64,000 nucleotides of DNA. Source: Tepidibacillus_B infernus. Lineage in GTDB: Bacteria; Bacillota; Bacilli; Tepidibacillales; Tepidibacillaceae. Of this stretch, positions 1 through 8,071 are shown piece after piece. Below the pieces are notes generated by a model. The model did not search any database, was not told where the DNA came from, and saw only the letters and a program-made list of their open reading frames with translations. Both the position numbers and the translations under genes were made by a program. The stretch's first letter is position 1. Every line of letters begins with the position of its first letter. The DNA is taken from assembly GCF_048898065.1 (NCBI RefSeq), contig NZ_JBLWFI010000001.1, positions 992,001-1,056,000 on the forward strand, written 5' to 3'.

Positions 1-322
1 CAATCTGCTTGTCCAAACCTTGTTCCTGGACTTTCTTTTTTCCAATTTTTAACATATTTTTACTGAAATCAAGACCAACGATTCTCCCAGTTTTTGAAGC
101 CTTTGCTAATGCAATCGTCCAATCAGCTGTACCGCAAGCTACGTCTAGCGCTTTATCACCTTGTTGGACTTTCATCTTCTTCATGGTGAAATTCCGCCAT
201 GCTTTATGCCGACGGAAACTAAGCAAAGTATTCATTAAGTCATATTTACTTGCAATATTTTCAAAGACGGAATGAACAAATTCCTCTTTCTTTTTTCCTC
301 GTATAAGAACCTGTTTTTCCAC
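1..322 (-). CDS. ubiE: Demethylmenaquinone methyltransferase, N-terminal part (cut by window edge)
   Basis: SAM-dependent methyltransferase for the last step of menaquinone synthesis. The reading frame starts at a GTG (322) behind a GGAGGGGG ribosome binding site and runs off the left edge, so only about 107 residues are seen. Visible are the family N-terminus (VHSVFENIASKYDLMNTLLS), the SAM-binding motif LDVACGTADWT and the following GLDFSKNML. It lies 31 bp behind hepS, as in the Bacillus hepS-menG-hepT cluster; hepT would be just outside the window. The function is secure from motif and context; the C-terminus cannot be judged. Confidence 0.93.
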   Translation of the reverse strand, partial: MEKQVLIRGKKKEEFVHSVFENIASKYDLMNTLLSFRRHKAWRNFTMKKMKVQQGDKALDVACGTADWTIALAKASKTGRIVGLDFSKNMLKIGKKKVQEQGLDKQI

Positions 323-353
323 TTAAAGTCCCCCTCCATTTTCTTAGAAGTTT

Positions 354-1157
354 CTAACTTCTTTCAACCATATTTATCGGCTGTTGAAGTAGATGAGAGA
401 ATTGGTCTAGAAGCAATAGTAACTCTCCTTTTACCATTCCATTCTCTATACTTTGAATCCTTTCTTCAATGTTTCTATATAGTCCTTGTAACATTTCTTC
501 TATTTTTTCTGGGATTAAATGCTTTTGAAAAAATGGTTTATTTGCAAAATGATTCACAAATAGGTGGGGAAAATCGATTAGGGAAAAGAGTAACACAAAA
601 TCTTCAATGATTCGTTTCCATAAAATCTTATGCTCTGAAGAATTTAGTTCGTCTACAAATTGAATGTATAGATCACTCTCTTTTACTTTTATCAATTCTA
701 CTAGTTGGGTCATTGATTGGAAACCTTCCCCATTATTTTGCGTATATAATTTCATTTTTGCAATATTGATATTTCGAATTCCTTTTGCTAATTTTTTTAC
801 CCCGTCTATTAAATTATTTTTAGAAAGTAAGGAATAATATTGGCTACTGTAGTAATCGCCTGCCAAGATAGAAAGTTGTCTTCTTCTGACTTCTTTGTCA
901 TTATATTCCTTTTGATTCGTGATTGTTTCATGTATATCAAGTCCCAATTGGACTAGCCCTGTTGTTACACAATAAGATCTCCGTTTATATTGAGGAACAG
1001 AGGCAAAATAGAAAAATAAATTTAGTAATTCAAGACGAAAAATAGAGATTTTAGGTAATGTTACATATTTTTCAATAAACAAATTTTGAGAAAGTTGATT
1101 GATCTCAGCCACAATTTCTTCTATTTCTCTACGGAAAGTACTATGCGTCATTGTCAT
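354..1157 (-). CDS. hepS: Heptaprenyl diphosphate synthase component 1
   Basis: Small subunit of the two-component heptaprenyl diphosphate synthase that makes the menaquinone side chain; the catalytic partner HepT is expected beyond the left edge. The product of about 267 residues is helical and has no DDxxD motif, as is normal for component 1. The ATG at 1157 is chosen over an upstream extension of the frame because TGGGGG lies seven bases before it and the sequence after it (MTMTHSTFRREIEEIVAEIN) begins like the family. Identification rests on overall resemblance plus position between mtrB and ubiE, its usual place in Bacillales. Confidence 0.85.
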   Translation of the reverse strand: MTMTHSTFRREIEEIVAEINQLSQNLFIEKYVTLPKISIFRLELLNLFFYFASVPQYKRRSYCVTTGLVQLGLDIHETITNQKEYNDKEVRRRQLSILAGDYYSSQYYSLLSKNNLIDGVKKLAKGIRNINIAKMKLYTQNNGEGFQSMTQLVELIKVKESDLYIQFVDELNSSEHKILWKRIIEDFVLLFSLIDFPHLFVNHFANKPFFQKHLIPEKIEEMLQGLYRNIEERIQSIENGMVKGELLLLLDQFSHLLQQPINMVERS

Positions 1158-1257
1158 TTGATATCCCCCAGATTTTAAACTACATAAATTCACTTCCGAA
1201 CACAAGTATAACATAATTATCTGATAGGTAACAGGAATTATCAATACCACTTTTTCT

Positions 1258-1773
1258 CTATCGGATCGCATTTCCATAATTCAAACCAAAATATTGGTCT
1301 AAGAAATCTTTATTCGACATTGATGATCCTAATTTCATTGTTCGATTATTCATAATATCTTCTTTTTTTGCTGAAGTTGCAACAAATATTTTTTCTGAGT
1401 CCTTTAGAAACACTCGTAAGAATATTTCATTAACATTATTTTTTTCAACAAATCCTTTTTGAATCAATGTAAATAAATCTAGATAAACAACTTCCGGATC
1501 AAGTACTTCATCAGAAGTTAATGTAAGATCGACGGACAATGTATTATGGTCCCAGATTACTTTTTTGATCGGTAAGTGAAGGGGAATTGAGCTAATAAAA
1601 TCAACAAGATTATCATTTGAAAGCACCATGTTTTTTTGTATTTTAAAGACTGGTAAATCATAATTGATTTGAGCTATTTTGGCATTGGGGATTAAAGAAA
1701 TCATAAATGCAATGATCACAGATAATGTTAAAGCTGCCACCATTCCTTTGGAAACATGTTTATATGCATGCAT
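1258..1773 (-). CDS. Unknown membrane-anchored protein between mtrB and hepS
   Basis: A protein of 171 residues that I do not recognise. The ATG at 1773 follows GGAGGTG by seven bases. Residues of roughly 11 to 30 form one hydrophobic segment (MVAALTLSVIIAFMISLI), so it is a signal anchor or uncleaved signal peptide, followed by about 135 soluble residues with alternating beta-type and charged stretches that would lie outside the membrane. There are no cysteines in the soluble part. In B. subtilis mtrB and hepS are neighbours with no gene between. It probably belongs to the mtrB-hepS-menG transcription unit. Function unknown. Confidence 0.75.
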   Translation of the reverse strand: MHAYKHVSKGMVAALTLSVIIAFMISLIPNAKIAQINYDLPVFKIQKNMVLSNDNLVDFISSIPLHLPIKKVIWDHNTLSVDLTLTSDEVLDPEVVYLDLFTLIQKGFVEKNNVNEIFLRVFLKDSEKIFVATSAKKEDIMNNRTMKLGSSMSNKDFLDQYFGLNYGNAIR

Positions 1774-1799
1774 TGAAATACACCTCCAATACATTGTAC

Positions 1800-1830
1800 A
1801 AAAAAAACAAGCCGGCTATTCCAGCTTGTT
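1800..1830 (-). terminator. Rho-independent terminator after mtrB
   Basis: On the minus strand a 10-bp stem (AACAAGCTGG / CCGGCTTGTT, one G-T pair) with a five-base loop runs into eight T. It lies 16 bp behind the mtrB stop and only about 27 bp before the start of the next gene, so that gene depends on read-through or on a promoter overlapping the hairpin. Confidence 0.85.
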
Positions 1831-1846
1831 CGAAAAAATCATTTTT

Positions 1847-2068
1847 TTAATCCTCAGTTGAAATGATGCCATAAGGGGTAAAGATTTCTGCTTTCCCTCG
1901 CACTTTGACCGCAGAAGTATGTTCAGTAAATTGTGCGATCATGACTTCTCCTCGATCTAATTTCTCAAGATGGTGAAATTTGGTATCTTGCCCGCGAGTA
2001 AGCCCGATCACATTCACTCCATTTTCCTTCGCTTTAATCACAAAAAAGGAATTGTCTTGATTATTCAT
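1847..2068 (-). CDS. mtrB: Trp RNA-binding attenuation protein TRAP
   Basis: Forms the 11-subunit ring that binds tryptophan and wraps trp leader RNA at repeated GAG/UAG triplets, controlling trp operon attenuation. The product is 73 residues, the usual length, and keeps the signature regions NVIGLTRGQDTKFHHLEKL, GEVMIAQFTEHTSA and VKVRG, including the lysine, lysine and arginine known to contact RNA. The ATG at 2068 is preferred over a GTG 12 bp upstream because that GTG sits inside the TGGGGA ribosome binding site. A tRNA-Pro gene separates it from folE, with which it is directly paired in B. subtilis. Confidence 0.97.
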   Translation of the reverse strand: MNNQDNSFFVIKAKENGVNVIGLTRGQDTKFHHLEKLDRGEVMIAQFTEHTSAVKVRGKAEIFTPYGIISTED

Positions 2069-2110
2069 TTTGATCCCCACTTTTATCCAGACTATGTATA
2101 TTTAATGTAA

Positions 2111-2147
2111 AACCACTCCATTCAATGTTCCCATTGAAGAAGTGGTT
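2111..2147 (-). terminator. Imperfect hairpin between tRNA-Pro and mtrB
   Basis: The two arms (AACCACT...CAATG and CATTG...AGTGGTT) pair over most of 37 bases with a short mismatch and a four-base loop, followed by TTTTACATT on the minus strand. It lies just behind the tRNA 3' end and could be a weak terminator or an RNA processing signal. The T run is short. Confidence 0.5.
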
Positions 2148-2163
2148 ATGTATATGGAAAGAA

Positions 2164-2240
2164 TGGTCGGAACGACAGGATTTGAACCTGCGACCTCACC
2201 CACCCCAAGGGTGCGCGCTACCGAGCTGCGCCACGTCCCG
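2164..2240 (-). tRNA. tRNA-Pro (GGG)
   Basis: A complete cloverleaf on the minus strand, 77 bases including an encoded CCA. The acceptor arms CGGGACG / CGTTCCG pair (one G-U), the T arm is GCAGG-TTCAAAT-CCTGT, and the anticodon arm CACCC-TTGGGGT-GGGTG gives anticodon GGG. It has its own promoter and lies between folE and mtrB. Confidence 0.96.
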
Positions 2241-2261
2241 ACTAAAATAGCAACATATTTT

Positions 2262-2289
2262 ATTATATCTAATTAATTATATTTTTCAA
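2262..2289 (-). promoter_or_regulatory. Sigma-A promoter of tRNA-Pro
   Basis: TTGAAA (2284-2289) and TATAAT (2262-2267) are separated by 16 bp on the minus strand, 22 bp before the tRNA 5' end. This spacing is right for direct transcription of the tRNA, and the transcript could continue into mtrB. Confidence 0.75.
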
Positions 2290-2322
2290 GCCCAATTTTT
2301 ATTCATCAGTTCCTTCAAGTCA

Positions 2323-2886
2323 TTATGAACGAATTAATTGTAGAATTTCATTTCGTAATTGCGGATCTTCTTTATAAATTCCTCTAGCAGTAATTGTGAC
2401 GGTTTTAGAGCCAGGCTTTTTTACTCCTCGCATCGTCATACACATATGTTCTGCTTCTATCATGACTAAAACTCCAAAAGGTTCTAATTTTTCCATGATC
2501 GCATCCGCAATCGTATCAGTCATTCTTTCTTGTAACTGAGGTCTTTTAGCAACAGCTTCAACAGCTCTAGCCAATTTACTTAAGCCAGTCACTCTTCCAT
2601 CTCTTGGTATATATGCTACATGCGCAATACCAAAAAAAGGAACTAAATGATGTTCACAAGTAGAATAAAAAGGGATATCTTTGACTAATACAACTTCCTC
2701 GTGTTTTTCACTAAAAATCACATCAAAATAATCTTTTGGATCCTGTTCTAAACCAACGAAAATCTCCTCGTACATACGTGCCACTCTTGCTGGTGTTTCT
2801 AATAACCCTTCTCTTTCAGGGTCTTCACCAATGGACTTTAAAATAACTTTAACCGCTTCTTCTATTTGTTTATGATTAACGCCCAT
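2323..2886 (-). CDS. folE: GTP cyclohydrolase I
   Basis: Converts GTP to 7,8-dihydroneopterin triphosphate, the first step of folate synthesis. The product is 187 residues, normal for the type I enzyme. The zinc ligands are visible as C77 and H80 in CEHHLVPF and C149 in EAEHMCMTMRGV; the GVKKPGSKT and LSKLARAVEAVAKRPQ stretches of the active site are present. AGAAGGAGG precedes the ATG. In B. subtilis this gene (mtrA) is co-transcribed with mtrB; here a tRNA gene lies between them, and folE has its own promoter behind the hbs terminator. Confidence 0.97.
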   Translation of the reverse strand: MGVNHKQIEEAVKVILKSIGEDPEREGLLETPARVARMYEEIFVGLEQDPKDYFDVIFSEKHEEVVLVKDIPFYSTCEHHLVPFFGIAHVAYIPRDGRVTGLSKLARAVEAVAKRPQLQERMTDTIADAIMEKLEPFGVLVMIEAEHMCMTMRGVKKPGSKTVTITARGIYKEDPQLRNEILQLIRS

Positions 2887-2922
2887 TTATCTTGCCTCCT
2901 TCTAACTCCAAAAGCAAAATTA

Positions 2923-2951
2923 ATGTTAGCATAATTAAATATTAAAAGCAA
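2923..2951 (-). promoter_or_regulatory. Probable sigma-A promoter of folE
   Basis: TTGCTT (2946-2951) and TAACAT (2923-2928) are separated by 17 bp. The -35 overlaps the T run of the hbs terminator, so folE can be transcribed independently of hbs. Confidence 0.55.
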
Positions 2952-2984
2952 AAAAGAAGAGTTACACAAGTGTAACTCTTCTTT
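2950..2984 (-). terminator. Rho-independent terminator of hbs
   Basis: A perfect 15-bp stem (AAAGAAGAGTTACAC and its complement) around a two-base centre, followed by a T run on the minus strand, 18 bp behind the hbs stop. Confidence 0.88.
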
Positions 2985-3002
2985 ACTGTATGTAACACAT
3001 TA

Positions 3003-3275
3003 TTACTTAAGTGCATCCTTCAATGCTTTACCTGGTTTGAAAGCAGGTACCTTGCTAGCGGCAATTTCAATTTCTTCCCCAGTTTGTGGGTTGCGCCCTT
3101 TACGAGCAGCACGCTCACGAACTTCAAAATTACCAAAACCAATGATTTGAACTTTGTCGTTTGTAGCAAGAGCATCAGAAATAGAAGCAAATACAGCGTC
3201 TACAGCTTTGGTAGCATCCTTTTTCGTTAACTCTGTCATTTCAGCAACTTTTGCGATTAATTCCGTTTTATTCAA
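3003..3275 (-). CDS. hbs: DNA-binding protein HU
   Basis: Histone-like dimer that bends DNA and compacts the nucleoid. The product is 90 residues and carries the HU signature GFGNFEVRERAARKGRNPQTGEE in the DNA-binding arm and the end KVPAFKPGKALKDA. The start is taken as the TTG at 3275 (NKTELIAKV follows, matching HBsu); the GTG nine bases upstream is part of the ribosome binding site GGAGGAGGTGA. Two promoter-like sequences lie upstream and a strong terminator follows, so it is a single-gene unit. Confidence 0.97.
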   Translation of the reverse strand: MNKTELIAKVAEMTELTKKDATKAVDAVFASISDALATNDKVQIIGFGNFEVRERAARKGRNPQTGEEIEIAASKVPAFKPGKALKDALK

Positions 3276-3337
3276 TGTATTCACCTCCTCCCAAGGTAAA
3301 AATCTTGTTATATCCTTGTGTTACCGTTTCTTAGAAA

Positions 3338-3367
3338 TTTATACATGTTTCAACAAGGATTTTCCAA
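3338..3367 (-). promoter_or_regulatory. Promoter P2 of hbs
   Basis: TTGGAA (3362-3367) and TATAAA (3338-3343) are separated by 18 bp, about 60 bp before the hbs start. Confidence 0.55.
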
Positions 3368-3386
3368 AATTTTTATAGACAAGCAT

Positions 3387-3415
3387 ATAGTAATATACAA
3401 ACGCTGTAATTTCAA
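3387..3415 (-). promoter_or_regulatory. Promoter P1 of hbs
   Basis: TTGAAA (3410-3415) and TACTAT (3387-3392) are separated by 17 bp, upstream of the other hbs promoter. The hbs gene of B. subtilis is also known to use more than one promoter. Confidence 0.55.
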
Positions 3416-3436
3416 GGATTTTCTTTAGAAAGACAT

Positions 3437-3465
3437 AAAAAAAGCACTACTATGAGTGCTTTTTG
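3437..3465 (-). terminator. Rho-independent terminator of spoIVA
   Basis: AAAAAGCACT CATAGT AGTGCTTTTTTT on the minus strand, 22 bp behind the spoIVA stop. Confidence 0.88.
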
Positions 3466-3486
3466 GTATTATATTCCATTTATTTG

Positions 3487-4965
3487 CTATAAAATAATAG
3501 CTATGAGTCCTCCTGACCCTTCATTTATAATTCTCTCTAATGTTTCTTTTAATTTATACCTCGCATTATCTGGCATCATGGAGAGTTTCGCTTGGATCCC
3601 GTCACGAACAATACTTGCTAATGATCTACCAAAGATATCGGACTCCCACATTTTTAATGGGTCATCTTCAAAATCCTGCATTAAATACCGTAATAATTCT
3701 TCACTTTGTTTTTCTGTTCCGATAATCGGTGCAAACTCGGACTCAACATCTACTTTAATCATATGAATAGATGGTGCAGTTGCTTTTAAGCGCACACCAA
3801 ACCTTGAACCCTGTCTGATCAATTCTGGTTCGTCCAAAGTCATATCTTCTATAACAGGATTAGCGATACCATAACCTGTTTGTTGCACCATGGTTAAAGC
3901 TTCTGCCACTTTGTCATATTCTTTTTTCGCATGGGTAAATTCAACCATAAGTTGGAGTAAATGATCTTTTCCTTTGATTTCTACTCCAACGATCTCCATT
4001 AAAATTTGATCATAAAGCTCATCTGGAGCAAATAAATCAATTTCTGCTACCCCTTGGCCCATATTCATGTCAGCTAATATAGCATCAGCAATAAATTCAT
4101 AGTTTTTAAATTGGTCTACGACAACGCGCACATCACGTAATCTACGAATATCTTTGACCGTTTCTTGAACAGACTCTTCAAAGTTCTTTCTGAGCCAATG
4201 TTCTTTATTTAAAACCATGACCCAGCTAGGTAGATTTACATTGACCTCATGCACTGGGAATTCGAATAAGACTTCACGTAATACACCAACAATATCTTCC
4301 TCTTGCATATTGGCTACACTCATTGCAAGAACAGGAATATCATATTTTTCTGCTAATTCACTTCTTAGGGAATCTACCCGTTCCGAATATGGTTCAGTGG
4401 TATTGATCACCATGACAAAGGGTTTGCCTACCTCTTTTAATTCTTCAACTACTCTTTCCTCAGCGGATACATAGGATTCCCTTGGAATTTCTGTAATCGA
4501 ACCATCGGTCGTCATCACTACACCTAATGTGGAGTGATCTTGGATTACTTTTCTTGTTCCAATTTCAGCTGCTTCTTGGAAAGGAACTGGGTCTTCGAAC
4601 CATGGTGTATTTACCATTCTTGGACCATTTTCGTCCTCATATCCCTTAGCGCCTTCAACAGTATAACCAACACAATCGACTAGGCGAATGTTGATGTCTA
4701 ATCCTTCATCCACATGGACTTCAACCGCTTGGTTTGGTACAAATTTTGGTTCAGTTGTCATGATTGTACGTCCTGCAGCACTTTGTGGTAATTCATCCGT
4801 TGCTCTTAGTTTGTCGTTTTCATTTTGAATATTAGGAATAACTAATGATTCCATGAATTTCTTAATAAATGTTGACTTTCCTGTTCGGACGGCCCCAACA
4901 ACACCTATGTATATGTCTCCACCTGTCCGTTCTGCAATATCTTTAAAGATATCAAACTTTTCCAC
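3487..4965 (-). CDS. spoIVA: Stage IV sporulation protein A (coat assembly ATPase)
   Basis: Made in the mother cell, it polymerises around the forespore with ATP hydrolysis and forms the platform for the spore coat. The product is 492 residues, the length of the B. subtilis protein. A Walker A loop GAVRTGKST (24-32) and a DCVGYTVEG switch-type motif mark the N-terminal TRAFAC-like NTPase domain; the C-terminus ends in the hydrophobic GGLIAIIL needed for membrane targeting in the family. The GTG start follows GGAGGG. A sigma-E type promoter lies about 110 bp upstream, fitting mother-cell expression. This is strong evidence that the organism sporulates. Confidence 0.98.
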   Translation of the reverse strand: MEKFDIFKDIAERTGGDIYIGVVGAVRTGKSTFIKKFMESLVIPNIQNENDKLRATDELPQSAAGRTIMTTEPKFVPNQAVEVHVDEGLDINIRLVDCVGYTVEGAKGYEDENGPRMVNTPWFEDPVPFQEAAEIGTRKVIQDHSTLGVVMTTDGSITEIPRESYVSAEERVVEELKEVGKPFVMVINTTEPYSERVDSLRSELAEKYDIPVLAMSVANMQEEDIVGVLREVLFEFPVHEVNVNLPSWVMVLNKEHWLRKNFEESVQETVKDIRRLRDVRVVVDQFKNYEFIADAILADMNMGQGVAEIDLFAPDELYDQILMEIVGVEIKGKDHLLQLMVEFTHAKKEYDKVAEALTMVQQTGYGIANPVIEDMTLDEPELIRQGSRFGVRLKATAPSIHMIKVDVESEFAPIIGTEKQSEELLRYLMQDFEDDPLKMWESDIFGRSLASIVRDGIQAKLSMMPDNARYKLKETLERIINEGSGGLIAIIL

Positions 4966-5077
4966 AGTATCCCTCCTCGATTAAAATCAACACTTGTATC
5001 TCCATATCCCTTATGATATTAACCATCCCTCCCCATACAGTCATAAATCGACTCGTACCATAAAATTGGACAGTATA

Positions 5078-5105
5078 AATATATGAGACTTTATTGCCAA
5101 TATGA
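5078..5105 (-). promoter_or_regulatory. Sigma-E promoter of spoIVA
   Basis: On the minus strand TCATATT (5099-5105), 13 bp, then CATATATT (5078-5085) matches the sigma-E consensus (KMATATT, 13-15 bp, CATACANT) except for one or two -10 bases. spoIVA belongs to the sigma-E regulon in B. subtilis. The rest of the 257-bp gap holds only the upstream gene's terminator and the spoIVA leader. Confidence 0.75.
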
Positions 5106-5193
5106 CGTAAAATAAAAACTTTCATCAGTTTGCTAATAAAAAATTTTCCTTAGCAAATTCTTAATCAAATACTAAAATCTATGATGTTAAACA

Positions 5194-5224
5194 TAAAAAA
5201 AGAACGATTTTTTATCGTTCTTTT
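5194..5224 (-). terminator. Terminator of the gpsA-ferredoxin unit
   Basis: AAGAACGAT AAAA AATCGTTCTT followed by T on the minus strand; its first bases overlap the stop codon of the ferredoxin gene. Confidence 0.87.
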
Positions 5225-5573
5225 AATCATCCCAGAAACTCTCATTCTTTTGTTTGGCCAATTGCTTTCGAATGGCTGCCTTTAAAGGTTCTTCAGGAAC
5301 TTCGACTTTTAATCTCTTTAGTACTTTTGTTTGACAACCTAATCTTGTTCCGGCTTTTATTAAATTTTTCCCTAATTTTTGTAACTCGCTTTTGGTGGGC
5401 TGAGATACTGCAGAGTTGTCATCTATTTTTACTTTACAGGTCAAACAAGCTCCTCTTCCACCACACTTATGCCCTAGATGAACCCCCGACTTTAAAGCTG
5501 CTTGTAATATCGTTGTACCTGGTTTCACTTCAAATTTTTTTTGATCTGGGAGAAATAGTATAGTTTCCGACAA
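5223..5573 (-). CDS. 2Fe-2S ferredoxin-like protein
   Basis: A plant-type 2Fe-2S domain of 116 residues. Cluster ligands are C37, C43 and C46 in the loop CGGRGACLTC and C80 in GTRLGCQT. The N-terminus (ILFLPDQKKFEVKPGTTILQAA) is the usual beta-grasp, and a basic tail of about 30 residues follows. The start is taken as TTG behind GAGAGGGTG; the spacing is somewhat long. It begins 17 bp after gpsA and shares its terminator. The physiological partner is unknown; similar ferredoxins occur next to spoIVA or gpsA in other spore formers, but I cannot assign a role. Confidence 0.88.
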   Translation of the reverse strand: MSETILFLPDQKKFEVKPGTTILQAALKSGVHLGHKCGGRGACLTCKVKIDDNSAVSQPTKSELQKLGKNLIKAGTRLGCQTKVLKRLKVEVPEEPLKAAIRKQLAKQKNESFWDD

Positions 5574-5590
5574 TGTTGATGTTCACCCTC

Positions 5591-6634
5591 TCATGATCTT
5601 TTAAAAACTTCTGATAATGCAACTTCTTCCATCTCATGTGTTCTTACACGCCCCATAAGATCTTCGACAGCTATTTTGGGGCTTTTGTTTTCAAAAAGTA
5701 CCTTAAATAATTCATTTGTAATCGGCATTTGAATTTGATATTTTTGTGATAAGTAAAAGGCAGCTTTCGTTGTTTTGACACCTTCTACCACCATTCCCAT
5801 TTGCTCAAGTATAGCATCTAAGTTTTGACCCTTTCCAAGCATATATCCAGCTCGCCAATTGCGGCTATGTTGACTTGTACAGGTGACTACCAAATCACCT
5901 ACGCCTGCTAAACCTGAAAATGTTAATGGATTTGCTCCTAATTCTATACCTAATCGTGCAATTTCCGCAAGTCCTCTGGTTAGTAAAGCAGCTTTTGCGT
6001 TGTCCCCAAATTCTAGACCATCGGATAGGCCAGCGCCTAAGGCAATAATATTTTTTAGTGCTCCAGCAATTTCAACGCCAATAATATCTGGATTAGTGTA
6101 TACACGAAAATTTGAATTGATGAATAAATCCTGTACCTCTTCAGCAACAGAAATGTTACGACCAGCTACTACAACTGTCGTCGGCAAAAGACGACTTACC
6201 TCTTCAGCATGGCTTGGACCTGATAAAACAAGGATCTGATCTGATGGTAAACCAGGAAGTTCTTCATGTATCACTTCACTCATTCGTTGATATGTCCCTT
6301 GATCTAACCCTTTTGTTGCATGAATGAGAATTGTTTGATCGGAAATATATGGTTTAACCATTTTTGCAGTATCACGCATAGCATGAGAAGGTACGACGAG
6401 AACAATATATTTTTTGCCTTTAAGTGCTTCTTTAACATCTGCATGGGCTAGGATCGTATCTGGAAGTTTGATTTCTGGTAAGTATTTATGATTCGTATGA
6501 TTGTAGTTGATCTCGTCTTTATGTTTATCGGTTCTAGCTAATAAATCAACGGCAAAACCATTGTTTGCAAGTACGATGGAAAGTGCCGTTCCCCAACTAC
6601 CGGCCCCGATCACAGCGATCGACATATTCGCCAT
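5591..6634 (-). CDS. gpsA: Glycerol-3-phosphate dehydrogenase [NAD(P)+]
   Basis: Reduces dihydroxyacetone phosphate to sn-glycerol 3-phosphate for phospholipid synthesis. The product is 347 residues. GAGSWGTAL (10-18) is the dinucleotide-binding loop; the catalytic lysine lies in VEIAGALKNIIALGAG, and GLAGVGDLVVTCTS plus the SRN stretch are typical of the C-terminal domain. The ATG follows GAGGAGG. It is 21 bp behind der, and no plsY gene lies between them, unlike some Firmicutes. Confidence 0.97.
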   Translation of the reverse strand: MANMSIAVIGAGSWGTALSIVLANNGFAVDLLARTDKHKDEINYNHTNHKYLPEIKLPDTILAHADVKEALKGKKYIVLVVPSHAMRDTAKMVKPYISDQTILIHATKGLDQGTYQRMSEVIHEELPGLPSDQILVLSGPSHAEEVSRLLPTTVVVAGRNISVAEEVQDLFINSNFRVYTNPDIIGVEIAGALKNIIALGAGLSDGLEFGDNAKAALLTRGLAEIARLGIELGANPLTFSGLAGVGDLVVTCTSQHSRNWRAGYMLGKGQNLDAILEQMGMVVEGVKTTKAAFYLSQKYQIQMPITNELFKVLFENKSPKIAVEDLMGRVRTHEMEEVALSEVFKRS

Positions 6635-6655
6635 TTTTGTTATTCCTCCTCTTTT

Positions 6656-7978
6656 TTAATCCTCTTCATTCTTTTTCCTAACCAGGATTCGAATCGGTGT
6701 ACCTTCAAAGTGAAAAGAATCTCTGATTTTGTTTTCCAAATACCTTTCATAAGAGAAGTGCATAAGTTCAGGATCGTTAACGAAAAGGACAAAAGTTGGT
6801 GGTTTTACCGCAACTTGTGTAGCGTATTTGATTTTCAATCTTTTACCTTTGTCTGATGGAGGTGGATTGATAGCTACTGCATCAGAAATAATATCGTTTA
6901 AGACAGGTGTTTGGACTCTCATTGCATGTGATTCAGCCACTTCATTAACCATAGGCAAAATTTGATTCACCCTTTGTTTTGTTTTAGCTGAAACAAAAAC
7001 AATTGGAGCATAAGACATAAATAGGAAGTGATCTCGAATCTTTTGTGCAAATTGATGCATCGTCTTATCATCTTTCTCTACAATATCCCATTTGTTTACT
7101 ACAAATATGGAGGCTTTACCAGCTTCATGTGCATAGCCAGCTATTCTTTTGTCTTGTTCAATAATACCAGTATGACCGTCAATCACTACTAATACAACAT
7201 CCGCATTTTCAATTGCTTTTAGAGCACGTAATACACTGTATTTTTCGGTTGTTTCATAGACCTTTCCTTTTTTTCTCATTCCCGCTGTATCCACTAAAAC
7301 ATAATCTTGTTCATCTGTTGAGAACAATGTATCGACTGCATCCCGAGTCGTTCCAGCTACATTACTTACGATAACTCGTTCTTCTCCTAATATGGCGTTC
7401 ACTAATGAGGATTTACCTACATTAGGACGCCCGATTAGAGCTACACGAATCACATCATCATCATAGTTTTCCTCTTCTTCATCTGGAAAATGGGACACAA
7501 CCTCATCTAATAGATCACCAAGACCTGTTCCATGTGCTCCCGAAATAGGATATGGATCGCCAAACCCTAAAGCATAAAAATCATAGATTTCTTGCTGCAT
7601 TTTAATGTTATCGATTTTGTTTACTGCGACAACAACTGGTTTTTTGGATCGATGTAAAATATTTGCAATCTCCTTATCTTGTTCTGTTAAACCTACCTTT
7701 CCATCAACCATAAAGATGATCACATCTGCCTCATCGATCGCAAGCTCTGCTTGTTGTCGAATCTGCATGAGAATTTCATCCTCAACATCAATTTCGATAC
7801 CACCTGTATCAATGAGATGAAAAGAGTGGGTCAACCATTCACCGGTGCTATAAATTCGATCACGAGTAACACCTGGTTTATCTTCAACAATAGCAATTCG
7901 TTCTCCAGCTAAACGGTTAAATATCGTTGACTTTCCAACATTTGGTCTACCTACGATTGCAATGACAGGTTTAGACAT
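6656..7978 (-). CDS. der: Ribosome assembly GTPase Der (EngA)
   Basis: Tandem-domain GTPase needed for 50S maturation. The product is 440 residues. Two complete GTPase domains are seen: first G1 GRPNVGKST with DTGG and NKID, then GRPNVGKSS with DTAG and NKWD; an acidic linker (PDEEEENYDDD) separates them and a basic KH-like C-terminal domain follows. It heads the der-gpsA-ferredoxin unit with its own promoter. Confidence 0.98.
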   Translation of the reverse strand: MSKPVIAIVGRPNVGKSTIFNRLAGERIAIVEDKPGVTRDRIYSTGEWLTHSFHLIDTGGIEIDVEDEILMQIRQQAELAIDEADVIIFMVDGKVGLTEQDKEIANILHRSKKPVVVAVNKIDNIKMQQEIYDFYALGFGDPYPISGAHGTGLGDLLDEVVSHFPDEEEENYDDDVIRVALIGRPNVGKSSLVNAILGEERVIVSNVAGTTRDAVDTLFSTDEQDYVLVDTAGMRKKGKVYETTEKYSVLRALKAIENADVVLVVIDGHTGIIEQDKRIAGYAHEAGKASIFVVNKWDIVEKDDKTMHQFAQKIRDHFLFMSYAPIVFVSAKTKQRVNQILPMVNEVAESHAMRVQTPVLNDIISDAVAINPPPSDKGKRLKIKYATQVAVKPPTFVLFVNDPELMHFSYERYLENKIRDSFHFEGTPIRILVRKKNEED

Positions 7979-8034
7979 TAAACTTCAACCTTTCCATACA
8001 AATTACCCAATTAGATTTTAAATGCGTCTATACT

Positions 8035-8062
8035 ATTATAAACAAATTATTCCTTCAATCAA
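8035..8062 (-). promoter_or_regulatory. Sigma-A promoter of der-gpsA
   Basis: TTGATT (8057-8062) and TATAAT (8035-8040) are separated by 16 bp, about 55 bp before the der start. Confidence 0.65.
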
Positions 8063-8071
8063 TAGGATAAA

